From NCBI RefSeq assembly GCF_041381155.1, contig NC_091134.1, positions 1,980,001 to 2,044,000 of the forward strand: a DNA stretch of 64,000 nt, in the 5' to 3' direction. Made by a program: the position numbers and the translations under genes. Positions 1-10,928 of the stretch are shown piece by piece. Each line of letters opens with the position of its first letter. Within the stretch, counting starts at the first letter, position 1. Below the pieces are notes generated by a model that saw only the letters and a program-made list of their open reading frames with translations, did not search any database and had not been told where the DNA came from. The DNA is from Argopecten irradians. Lineage: Eukaryota; Mollusca; Bivalvia; Pectinida; Pectinidae.

Positions 1-285
1 TTTACTTTTAGTATTCTTTATTTGAATTTACCTGTAGTATTCTTTATTTGAATTTACCTGTAGTATTCTTTATTTGAATTTACCTGTAGTATTTTTTATT
101 TGAATTTACTTTTAGTATTCTTTATTTGAATTTACCTGTAGTATTCTTTATTTGAATTTACCTGTAGTATTCTGTATTTGAAATTACCCGTAGTATTCTT
201 TATTTGAATTTACCTGTAGTATTCTTTACTTGAATTTACCTGTAGTATTCTTTATTTGAATTTACCTGTAGTATTCTTTATTCAT
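1..285. repeat. 26-bp tandem array, about 11 copies
   Basis: A unit beginning tagtattctttatttgaatt recurs every 26 bp from the window edge to about 285, with scattered single-base differences between copies. The array is cut by the window start, so its full length is unknown. No coding sense is apparent. Confidence 0.95.
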
Positions 286-1165
286 TGATAACGTTCACGT
301 CATCAGTTTTTTCGAAATTACAGTTTTATGTCACAAGTAAAAGTAATCTCTAAAATCAATGTGTTGTCATCGGAAGATTGTATCATAATAGCAGAATACA
401 AAAATTATTTTATGAATGAATTGTTTGAAGTTTTATTATAGCATGTCGCCACAAGCTGACGATTCTCGTTATTATGTAAACTTAAACAAGCGATGAAAGA
501 CGATGTCATTGTCACATAAGGGGAATCAAACAAAAATACAAATTTGATAAGGCCCATAGAAAACAAGGCTGGAGTTATCATTATGTAAAGTCATATAGAC
601 CTTTTATTTCCCCTTTGATATCAACAAATGTAATACCGTATGATGCATTTGTGTTCTAAATTGCAAAACGCTATCTACCTTTGTCTATAGAGGATGCAAG
701 ATTGCATATCCAGGTAAATGATTGCTTAGGAGAAAATGGTATGTTTACCTTACTTGGTACATATTCAAATCTTTGTCAAAACTGTTGGAACATTAAGAAT
801 GTCAAAATTGATCTATCAATACATAGCTAATGTTTAACAGTTTAATCTTTGAATTAGGTAATCTCTGCAACCCAGTCACACTATTAAGTGGTTTTGATCC
901 AATATAGTACAGGATAGGCTGCTGGTCAACTTCCTGATTTTATTGTTTTACAAAGTTCAGAGATAAGAAAACTGTTGAAAAGGAAAAAAAGCGTTAGTTG
1001 ACCATTGTAAAAAAACGATCACAATTCAACACGCAGTTTAAATATCAGCCCTGCTCCTGCTAAGCTGATGTTAGAATTGTACCTGCTATCCCTATTGCAT
1101 GATTGTAAAAGTCTACTAAATTTAGAATATTATATTTTCGCTTCATCCTAATTTATTTTATTCTT
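286..1165. other. Non-coding, nothing recognised
   Basis: AT-rich sequence without a convincing exon, promoter or repeat. All open frames are short and none is flanked by matched splice sites. Confidence 0.5.
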
Positions 1166-1169
1166 CATA

Positions 1170-1530
1170 ACGTCTCCCTTGCCACCGTCTTACTTTTGAT
1201 CTGAAAGTGAGCGTTTGACCGTTTGAGGAAAGATCGAGGCTCTGTCCTATGGCAAAGACACACCATTGTTTAAAATGTGTTAGTTTCTGGTCCTGCTTAG
1301 CGTTCAGTATAATGAGCTTAATCGGATGACTGGTTTGCCCGTTTCAGTATAATACGAGAGGATTTGATGCGCTTGTTCGTTGTCATCAGTGGCATATTAC
1401 AGTGGGATAGTACTATAAAAACTGCAGTCTTCCAAAACTTACAGTTACACACAGGTACACAGTACACTCATTGGGTCCTTGAATGACCCTTGATGCTAAC
1501 AGAACGTTAACATATTAAACCAAAGCAAGC
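1170..1530 (+). mobile_element. tRNA-derived SINE, diverged copy
   Basis: The head carries weak tRNA-like internal promoter boxes (gtgagcgtttgacc, then gaggctctgtcc), followed by a body with the blocks agacacacca, tagtttctggtcctgc and tactataaaaa. The same blocks in the same order occur at 31735-32135, and inverted at 6880-7195 and 9805-9965. It is diverged from the other copies and its ends are approximate. I recognise this type of repeat from bivalve DNA, from memory only. Confidence 0.6.
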
Positions 1531-2665
1531 AGAAATGTAGGGTTAAGTACCGCCATTTTAAATATAGGGGGGGGTCATGAACACACAGCTAAATAACGAA
1601 TATTATCGTGTTATGTAACACCATCATATAATTTCATAGCAATACCTATTCTGTAATTTTATAATGCAAACATGTTTCCATGATGTAATTTCTTGTTATT
1701 TCCCTTTTAGTGTGCAATCACAGAAATAGATGGTCTACGTGTAATTCCTACACGCGTGAGTGCAGTGTGACAAAATACACAACGATCATACAATATCTGA
1801 TAGATACTTCTATTAATGAAAGTAAAATGGGGACACAGCTCTGGCATATTTCTCCAGTAAAAAGATCCAAATATTTAAATATCACAATTTTACTATTTTA
1901 ATCGCGGCCTTTCAGATGACAAACATTATTTACGTTTTGAACCTGAAGAGCTAAAAATGCCCTTAGGCCGAAGTTTATGTGTCGATGTAACTTTGAATCC
2001 ACAAAACGTTTTTGCATTTAGGCTTAATTGGGGTATTTCCGAACAGATTCTTTGCCTCTTGACATATTTGGATAAACATTAGCTCTGATTGATCCAATGT
2101 ATGCATATGTTACGTCATGAATATTGATATGTGTATGAATTTCAATTTTAGATACTACACAGGCGCTAATATTATATTACCATTGGTTTCTCTAGAATGG
2201 ATGATCTTATCGCTTCAAACATATTGATCGCATAAATACCCATGATTTGGCTCTTTCGCAGTTTGTCGCTGAATAGGATCCGCAACACTTCTCGTTGGCA
2301 GAGTAAGTTTGTCTTTATTCTTAACCTGAAACAGTTTTATTTGTATTCATTCTTTCATATTTACAAGGATAGATATATGTCAAAGTAAAATAATTTGCTA
2401 TACTTTACACCAATTAACATAATGACTATTTTCTGTATCATTGTTTTCTGTGGCTATTGATAGGGCGATGATTCAAAACAAATACCACACAAAGAAACCG
2501 ATCTAGAAGAAAACGTCGTACCGCCTCTTCTTAATAATTTATAGTTAGATTCAAAGGTTTTCTGTAGTTCACGCTGGGTCTTTTACCATGTTAGAATGAA
2601 ATTGACCCTGTAGCATGACACAAAGATTCACATTTTTTCTATTCTAGTTTCTGATAAAACAACGT
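1531..2665. other. Non-coding, nothing recognised
   Basis: No exon or repeat could be supported. A 63-codon frame near 1710 has no family resemblance and no splice context. Confidence 0.5.
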
Positions 2666-2674
2666 GAAAATGGT

Positions 2675-3134
2675 GGGAGGCTGAAGTTGGTTCCGAGTTC
2701 CGAGTTCCGAGTTCCGTTTAAGCTAAACGGAACTCGGAACCAGTTCCGAGTTCCGTTTAAGGAAGTTCTCTATCATTTTAGATAAAAGTTGTCAATGTGC
2801 TTTGCACATATTAGAAATGTTGCCTGTTGGCTTTTTAAATGGATTAATATTGGTAAATCCACTTTAATTTAGTTTTCGATCAACTCCCATTTCCCAGTTC
2901 CGTTTAAGTAAAACGGAACTCGGAACCAGTTCCGAGTTCCGTTTAAGGAAATTCTCTATCATTTTAGATAAAAGTTGTCAATGTGCTTTGCACATATGAG
3001 AAATGTTGCCTGTTGGCTTTTTTAATGGATTAATATTGTTCAATCCACTTTAATTTAGTTTTCGGTCAACTCCCATTTCCCAGTTCCGTTTAGCTTAAAC
3101 GGAACTCGGAACTCGGAACCAACTTCAGCCTCCC
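2675..3134. mobile_element. Non-autonomous DNA transposon (MITE), perfect TIRs, 9-bp TSD
   Basis: The element starts gggaggctgaagttggttcc and ends with the exact reverse complement; the match continues for 35 bp. The 9-mer gaaaatggt lies immediately outside both ends (2666-2674 and 3135-3143), a perfect target duplication. Inside is a 186-bp unit in two tandem copies, each starting with a palindrome of aaacggaactcgg against ccgagttccgttt (at 2725, 2911 and a third half at 3097). A 9-bp duplication with long TIRs is the pattern of Mutator-like elements; Merlin-type elements (8-9 bp) are an alternative. It encodes no protein. Confidence 0.85.
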
Positions 3135-3143
3135 GAAAATGGT

Positions 3144-5197
3144 TGCATTTTCTAGGATGCAGAAGGTGTCGGTTTGGCGTAGTACATTATACCTTCCCAG
3201 CGAATATTTGGTTTAGTAGAAATAAAAATACTAAAATAGAATTATTTAAATGATGGAGGAAAACGTTTAGATTATATGATTATATACATGATTATCTTGT
3301 TCAAGCAAGGCCAGTTTATGAGAATATGTATGAAATATTTAAGGCATACAAAAGTCTCACATCCCGTATCATTTCTGTACAGTTGTAAAAATTGTATTGT
3401 AAAGACCTTACAAGTACAAGAATGTATAATATGCATAGCTGACTTAAAGGATAATGAGCTAGGCGGTCACGTGGTCTTGTGATGTCACAGTAGTCCGTGG
3501 CTACACACGGTAAGCCTAGTACTATACATCTATACAGCACATATACAGATACGTTAGAACGGTTATTCTAGCTTTATGATGTAGATATTTTCAGTTTCAA
3601 AACGTTCCATTTACACCATTTCAAACATTCAAACAAGCATATATCTTACTTTATATCTAACTTTAGATTTAGATAATCAGTCCAATTTGATAGCGATATC
3701 AAAGTGATGTTCGGATCAGTCTGTACTGAGATTTAGATAGCATTTTATGTAAATCTCTGTGTAATAAAAAAAACATTATAATGTAACACTATCTTGTTAC
3801 GAGTAAAATCACAAAAATAAGCATGAATATATCTAGAATGTGTGTTTTTATTTCAACTTCTGTCATAACGATGCAAACACGGCACAGTTTTGAGTAAAAA
3901 TAAAATGTGGACGGTTGCAATTTTTCAGTTATGTGATATTGGATACTATAACGTATACTAAAAAGCAGAAATACGTCAATGATATTTCTGATATATGTTT
4001 TAAATTACAGTATAAGTGTAGATTTTAAAAAAAAATCATTATTTCAAAATCCTTGAAATAGCCTATTCATTGTCGATCCTTTTGTGCAATTAAAACTCAA
4101 ACCAATAAAAGTTTGAACTGTAGAGTGCGAGTAGCTTTTAACAGACATATATATGCAATATATCGCATTACTTGATGTGTCTTTGGTGTTTTGTTATTCA
4201 GTATAGTAAACTATAGTTACTGAGCTAATATTGTCTACATAAAAAATATGCTCTTTTAAGACCAAACTCATAAGACCAAACTTGGACTGCCAAAATTTAT
4301 TGGCACCAATTCAAACTATTGGCACCAATTCTAAGAAAGTCTCTCATGATGGATTTATCCTACCAATCACTTGGCCACCTGAAAGCTATTAAATTACTTC
4401 CCCAACAGGTACCACAACCTAATTTGCAATTCCCTACACTACTTGTATACAGACCTAAAAGGGAATCTCGCTCCGAATGGGTAAAGTGAATCAATACGAT
4501 CGCAATCGTCTCCAATGAAATGTTTAACGGTTACAATTAATTGTTTAATATTTAAATGATCGATCACTTTCATGATAGCCTACATTTATGTGCGATCTCG
4601 ACAACAAAGTAAAACTCGGCCCAAGTATATTCACGATTGTGAAATGTATTCCTAGTCGAATATCATAGGATATATCCTATAGTGAAACGAATTCAAAAAA
4701 TGAAATATACAAATTATTAATTTCAATGAATTCATTATGTATCACAAAAAGAATGACTTTACTTTTAATACTTTGCCAAACTATCGACCACGCCCTCGCC
4801 ATGCCGGATTATGAAGTCAGCGACAGGAAAATAAATCCATTCCCATCTAACAGAATACATTTGAGAAATCAATCCAAATTCAGATTAAAAATATAACTCA
4901 GATATTAAACAAAAAAATGCATCGAAAGTGAAGAAGTTGAGGGTTCAAACTAATATTTTTTCACATAAACTTAGCCTCTATCAAAGCTGTCGTTTTACCA
5001 AGATGTCTTCATTTAAAAAGGGGGAATAACTCGTCAGCAATTCTGACACAACTTTTTAAGGTATCGCGTTACCAAATCAATAGGTACCCTCCGATAACCG
5101 CACTATGTGGTTTATTGCCATAAGTGCTATTATTTGTTATTGAATTTCACATGCAAAATAAGTAGGTGGATTTACACAGATCTATCATCTATTTCAG
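3144..5197. other. Region upstream of the SLC1 coding start
   Basis: No coding exon is seen. A pyrimidine-rich stretch ending in AG directly precedes the SLC1 ATG (AG at 5196-5197), so the start codon appears to be the first base of an internal exon. At least one non-coding 5' exon and the promoter should therefore lie in this region or further left. I could not locate them. Confidence 0.5.
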
Positions 5198-8100
5198 ATG
5201 GCCTCAAAGGATTCAAGAATGCACGATTTGGTTACCTTCCTACGACGAAACATGCTTGTGTTGCTAATGATGTTGTCAATATTCATTGGAGTCGGACTAG
5301 GGTGCGTGGTAAGAAAATCATGGTCCACCTCAGATAAACGGAACATTTTCTACTTAAAGTTCCCAGGGGAAATTATGCTGAGCACCCTACAGATGGTGTC
5401 TGTACCTCTCGTGGTTTCGAGTATCATTTCTTCCCTAGCCTCGTTGCCGATGAAGACTTCCGGTAGTATAGGGCTGAAGGCACTGATCTACTACATATCC
5501 ACTACTGTATGTGGGGTCATTACCGGCACTGTGGCGATCGTTATTATTTCTTCTTCCAAGGAAACAACAGAACAAAGAGAAACAACCTCAGCAGGGACAA
5601 GTCAGCTAGATTCACTTTTGGATATGATAAGGTAGAGTGCGCGATGCCGTATGATTCTTAACTGAAAATAATGGTTACATGTTGCAATTACAATGTTCTG
5701 AAGCAACCTTCGCAATTGGAATTGATTAATATAATGATGTGTATGTAAGATTACAAAATAAAACTGATAGAAGATGAAACTGGTTCCTCATGTTGGCAAA
5801 ATAACCTTGCATATTTTTTTCCCTTTCAGAAATGCTTTTCCCGCTAACCTTGTTAAAGCGACTCTTTCGAAGGTAATACCAAATATAAATATTCTATGTA
5901 AGATATTTCAAAAATACATATAACACAAGGCGCTTACTGCTCCTTACCATAATTATGTAGATAGATTGATATATGACCAGGATCAAAGCACATTGAAAGA
6001 CGTGTGTTCCATTTGTCACCGTAATATTCTTCAATCACAAAAGATTCATTAGGTTTTATCCCTTTTTAGATGTTTCGTTAATCACAAAGTTAACACTTGT
6101 TTTAAATTGAATGCAATTTTAGATGTTTACAAAGCGATAATGTGTAAAATTCTACAATTAGTTATTACAAACGAAGACTAACGGGAGTTTTACCATTGTT
6201 TCAGAAACAATCGGTGTTAAATACAGTAGAAGATGCAAACCAAATGAACGATGTTACTGGAGGAAATATGTCGACAAGTAAAGTATTTTATGTATCTCTT
6301 TACCATATAATCTTTTTGTTATCTATTTCTACATTGACTTTAAACATCGTTACTAAATATATAAAAATTAATTCGAGGATAACGTCACGAAACGTTACTG
6401 GTAATATTTGCAATACTTTGAAATTCTCCAGAATGTAGACTTTTGTTGTTACTAGATTAAAAGGTATCAAAATTATGTTCATGTCATATTAACTTTCTGC
6501 TTTTAAAGGTCGCATATATAATAACTGCACTTGATTACATTTCAGGTAGTCTAACATCCTTTGGCGTCGTACCTACGGTTATATCAATACCCGGGACCAA
6601 TATGCTCGGATTAATTGTAGCTTCAATTTTCATCGGCTGTATACTGTCCAGTTCGGGGGACAAGACCAGGCCACTTATTGACTTTTTTCAGAGCCTGTAT
6701 CATACGATGATGAAACTGGTTTTAATATTTATTTGGTAAACATTGTCTTTTCCTTACCACCATGACTATATTGATTTTTGATAATAATTAATTTAAAAAA
6801 ATAAAAAGACATAACAATTGTTTTACCCTTTTGGTTTGTTTTGTTAGGTTAACTATATATTAACTTACTATTAATAGCCATTAGGATGGCCTCCCATGTA
6901 TAAGGATGCATGTGTGAAATGCGTGGTGCGTGTTTTGGGAGACTGATGTATGCGTTATGTCTTCTTGTATAGTTCAACTCTTGCCCTTTTTATCGTACTA
7001 TATCACTGAAGCATGCCGCCGAAGACACCAAGCAACACACCTCACCCGGTCACATTATACTGACATCGGACGAACCAGTCGTCCCACTCCCTTAATACAG
7101 AGCGTAAACAGTTGCAGATACTATCACTTTTGTAGATGTGACTGTTGCGTTATTGACATCACCTAGTGTGTAACACAGGCTATGATTGTGTGGTGTGTTG
7201 AAAATGCGTTTTTAGTCTAGTATATAAAAATAATATTATTGCTCGAATTCCTCAGTTAAAATTCTCGTTCCAGCTATTCTGCATACACACCCTTATTCAA
7301 CTGACATTATCAAGTCCAATGATCCTTATCGTTTTTACAGGTTTACCCCAGTCGGGCTGACATTCCTGGTAGCCACAGCGATAGTACAAGTAGAAAAGCC
7401 ATCCGAAGCCTTGAAAGAGTTTGCTGTTTTTATATCAACTGTTATATTTTGTTTTCTTCTACACGGCTTTGGCACCGTTCCTATAATGTATTTTATTGTG
7501 ACAAGGAAAAATCCTTATTCATTTCTAAGAAACATGTCGAAAGCATTATTGACAGCTTTTGGATCAACTTCAAGGTAACCAAGACCTTACTACTTTGAAT
7601 ATTTTATATTTTATCTTTTAAAGTATCCATCTGAGGCCATATAAAATTACATTATTGATTTACATGCTAAGGTAATTATTTGCTAGTAGGCATGATTTAT
7701 ACGATTTCTTTGATCTTAAGGTTGTTCACCTCTGGTAAGTCAAAACTTCCCTGTTTTGAACTTGGTTTTAGAAATAAGAGTTTATACCATAGAATGAAAT
7801 GGACTATAAACATGTGCTCATGTGCTCGTTGTTGAGCTTTTGCCACTTAATGATACCTATTCAACAAACGATTGGATTTAATGGCGGTTTTGTCATTTTG
7901 ACCACATACCAATGAATTAAAGACATAATATCTTAATGAGTTGTTTGATAATGAAAACACCCTTAATAAGGGTCTTTGTTATTCTGACCCTTTGAAAAGT
8001 GGCGGGAACTTACAACCTGGTCCAATCAAATTTTCGGTTAAATTATTGTGAAAAATAAAAAATGAAAAAACCGTTACAATATTGTTTCCTCTAAAAGAAT

Positions 8101-10225
8101 TGCTTTATATTTCTTACAACAACTTCAGTTGAACATTATTGAATGGACATTACCAAAGTAACAAAGAATTGTTTTATATTTCTTACAACAACAATGTCAA
8201 ATCAGTTGAAAATTGTTGAATGACCATTTTCACAGTTATTAAGTATTGCTATATATTTCTTACAACAACTTCAGTTGAACATTGGTGAATGGCCATTATC
8301 AAAGTAATAATGTTTTACTGCAGTGCTTCTGCTCTCCCCTTTACAATGGAATGTCTTATAAGGAAAAACAAGATCGACAAACGTGTGGTGAACTTCATCG
8401 CTCCGATAGGGGCGACCATCAACATGGACGGGGTCGCTCTATACATCCCTATGATGATCATCTTTATATCTCATCGCTTAGGGTTGACGTTAGATTTTAC
8501 ACGCTATGTTATAATTGGGTACGTATAATAATAAATCCTATTAGGACGTAAAATACATTAGGTTAATATCATCAATTAATACGCCATAGAATAAATCATA
8601 TCGCCAACTTACAGCATCTACTCGTTAATCAACCTCATCCGTTACACTGAAAGTCAGATATAGTATACATTGGAAACGATATCAATGTTTGAGTCGGTAG
8701 ATGTGTTTTGAAACTTCTTAGGTAAGTAGCCTTCATCATATGAAACTATAATTAGCTAACTGTTTGTCGATTTTTTTAGATTGTCGGCTATTGGTGTGTC
8801 TATTGGGGCGGCAGGTATCCCTGGTGCTGGTCTGATGTATATGTCAGTGGCTGCTGTGGCGGTCGGTCTACCTCCAGATCAGGTTCTCATCACTGCTCCT
8901 TTCGATTGGATTTTGTAAGTCGTTCATTAGCTAAAGTCTCAGCCATTCTTCACAATGATATGACGCCAAGGTCAAAATCGCCTCCTAACTTCCGTCATCT
9001 AGCAAAATATTCACATTAATGCCACTGGCGCACATACTGACCGATAACTATTGCCTTATATAAACCTATGCTAAATTCTTCATTCATCAATTCGATTCAC
9101 GTGAATTTGTTCCACATCTGACGGAACTTTTTTTCTAACTTGACCATGAACTTTTACCGTCATTCAATACATGGCGTCAAATTATTTTTTTTTCCGGTTG
9201 TTCGTTTGTTTATTTGTTGATTAAAATTACATCCTATTAAAGGGACAATTCAGTCCAAGAGAACATTAAAATTTGTACATATATCGGGAAAAAACCCAGT
9301 TCAAATGGAAATTAGATCAGTCGGTTTCATTGCTGAAAAGCCCATGGTTCTGACATGTGTGTAGATGTTCAAACTCGCTCGCTGTCCGCCATTTCACATT
9401 GTGGTCGAACTTCTTGTATGCCGAACCCTGTCCCTTGCTCGTAGAGTAATGAAACTTTTGTCTAGAACTGCTCAAATCGCTCTGGCAGTAGTATGTTTAC
9501 CTTATTAGGTGAATTGTCTTGCCTAAAAATCATTTTATCACCTTCTCAGTGGTTATGTAGTTTATTTGTTTAAAGTGCGTGACTTTGACTCGGGTATGGG
9601 TACAGCGTCCATAGTGTACCTGCTTAATCGTATTGATCAACTATTTGATATTTCAACGATATTAATTAAAATACTAAACAATAACGTGGAATTTGTCAAT
9701 ATTTCATGTTATATGTTTCATAAGAAATGTAGAACAATACATTTATGCCATATTTTGCTTCTTGGTTATGTAAAAGAATTAGCCTGAGTAAATTGTCCCT
9801 TTAACAGACACATGTAAGGACGGCCTTCTATGTATGTAGCATGAAGGTGTGTAGAGTGTATAGTGTTTTTTGTGAGACTGCAATATATTCGTTTGTGTCT
9901 TCTTGTATAGTGGAAGTCTTACCCTTTTTATAATACTACATTACTAAAGCGTGCCATTGCAAGCATCCAGATGGATTAGAAACACTGAATGTAAAGTGTA
10001 TTTAGAATTAATGATACCAATGCATAGCTCAATAGTAAAAGAGATTTAAATTATTCTCTACACAGTGCACAATTCCGGACAATGATCAACGTGTCGGGTG
10101 ACTCCTTCGGAGCTGGCATTATTCATCACCTGACTTACCCAGTGTTATCACAGGACAAGAACGTACTGGCGATTAACACAGATGATGTATTTGAAGAACC
10201 TGAAGAGAAAATTAATTTAGTTTGA
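5198..10225 (+). CDS. SLC1-family (glutamate/neutral amino acid) transporter, complete, 8 exons
   Basis: Eight exons join in phase to 487 codons plus TGA: 5198-5631, 5830-5872, 6205-6277, 6546-6735, 7341-7574, 8324-8518, 8780-8914, 10066-10225. All introns are GT-AG. SLC1 carriers are plasma-membrane secondary transporters that couple amino-acid uptake to sodium. The N-terminus has the family's charged stretch and first membrane helix (RRNMLVLLMMLSIFIGVGLG, residues 17-36). Residues 355-365 read ATINMDGVALY, matching the NMDGT motif. SIGAAGIPGAG (397-407) is the tip of re-entrant hairpin 2, and DWIFAQFRTMINVSGD (432-447) is transmembrane helix 8. Length is normal for the family. Two substrate-site positions differ from the consensus: Ala436 replaces the Asp of GltPh D394, and Val362 replaces the Thr of NMDGT. 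The Arg (439), Asn (443) and the Asp residues 432 and 447 are kept. EAAT-like or neutral subtype cannot be decided by eye. Confidence 0.93.
6880..7195 (-). mobile_element. tRNA-derived SINE, body portion, intron 4 of SLC1 gene
   Basis: Read on the minus strand this has the ordered blocks gactggttcg, cagtataatgtgaccgggtg, gcatgcttcagtgatatag, aaaaagggcaagag and tatacaagaagac shared with the copies at 1170 and 31735. It is among the best-preserved copies of the body in the window. Ends are approximate. Confidence 0.7.
8094..8312. repeat. Three tandem copies of a ~73-bp unit next to SLC1 exon 6
   Basis: The core tatatttcttacaacaac followed by cagttgaa and ttgaatg(g/a)cc recurs three times, the last copy ending about 12 bp before the exon 6 start at 8324. 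The array therefore supplies the branch-point region of intron 5. Copies differ by several bases. Confidence 0.8.
9241..9800. mobile_element. MITE with TTAA target duplication, intron 7 of SLC1 gene
   Basis: TTAA at 9237-9240 is followed by agggacaattcagtc. The right end reads gagtaaattgtccct and is followed by TTAA at 9801-9804, giving terminal inverted repeats of 10 bp exact and about 14 bp approximate. No coding capacity. TTAA duplication with ends starting AG fits a Kolobok-type relic; piggyBac is an alternative. Confidence 0.85.
9805..9965 (-). mobile_element. SINE fragment abutting the TTAA MITE
   Basis: On the minus strand it contains a block like tactataaaaagggcaag and tatacaagaagacac, as in the copies at 1170, 6880 and 31735, but only the 3' half is present and divergent. 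Confidence 0.5.
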
Positions 10226-10434
10226 TAAGGATATAAGCTTTTTAACTATGAGCTACTTTATAACTTCATAATTAGTAGTGGTTGAGAGTAAATCAAGCAA
10301 TATAGTTTGTGCTTGAGTAATCAAAAGCCCGAAAATGACCACTGTTAATACATTTGACCTCGCCAAAGAAAATGAATTAAATCAGAGATAATTTTATAGT
10401 TAAAGCATGTTGTTTTACGAAACCTGTAAATGTC

Positions 10435-10440
10435 AATAAA
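10435..10440 (+). promoter_or_regulatory. Probable poly(A) signal of the SLC1 gene
   Basis: AATAAA occurs 210 bp after the stop codon, with a second AATAAA at 10451-10456. The TRIM element begins 45 bp further on, so cleavage is expected just before or at the edge of that insertion. Confidence 0.55.
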
Positions 10441-10500
10441 TGAATTGTGAAATAAATATTCTAGAGAAACAACTGATGTTCTGTTCTTTGATGATATGTT

Positions 10501-10928
10501 TGTAACCCTGTTCAATACTAGCCACAATATAACGTTCGGCTAGAGAGAACTCCTCTTCAGCTCGATCAGTTGAGCGTCAGATTAGTAACCCAGAGGTCCC
10601 GAGTTCGATCCCTGACAGAAGAAGGTATTAAATATATTGTGAATCCTGCACCCTGTTACGTTGGCGCCCACGTCGGGACTCGGGAATAATACTGAACAAT
10701 ACCTGTAAAGGAATCGTTGTGACCTCTGAAAACTTGATGATAAGGTGACTCCTTGAGCGGAAGAATGTAACCCTGGTCAATACTAGCCGCAATATAACGC
10801 TCGGCTTAGGAGAACTTCTATTTAGCTCGTTCGGTTGAGCGTCAGACTGGTAATCCATAATAGGTCCCGAGATCGATCCCTGGCAGAGGCGGGTATTAAA
10901 TGTATTGTCAATCCTGCACCCCGTTACA
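10501..10928 (+). mobile_element. Terminal-repeat retrotransposon in miniature (TRIM) with tRNA-like LTRs
   Basis: Two direct repeats of about 160 bp (10501-10660 and 10766-10928) start tgtaaccctg and end gttac(a/g), the TG...CA form of LTRs with short inverted ends. They are about 84% alike by eye, so the insertion is old. Two bases after the left LTR lies tggcgcccacgtcgggactc, close to a primer-binding site for tRNA-Lys. A purine-rich stretch (gagcggaaga) ends just before the right LTR. TGTT (or ATGTT) occurs on both sides as a target duplication. The interior is only about 105 bp and codes for nothing. Each LTR holds a tRNA-like block: an A-box-like cagctcgatcagttgagcg, an anticodon-arm-like part, and B-box gagttcgatccc. 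The family type (Ty3-like or other) cannot be told. The alternative is two SINE copies in tandem, which would not explain the primer-binding site or ends. Confidence 0.72.

Noticed and set aside
1-285. CRISPR-like array
   Set aside because: The repeats are contiguous with no unique spacers, and the DNA is clearly eukaryotic.
10560-10880. Functional tRNA genes
   Set aside because: The tRNA-like blocks have A and B boxes, but the acceptor stem does not close and each is embedded in an LTR-like repeat.
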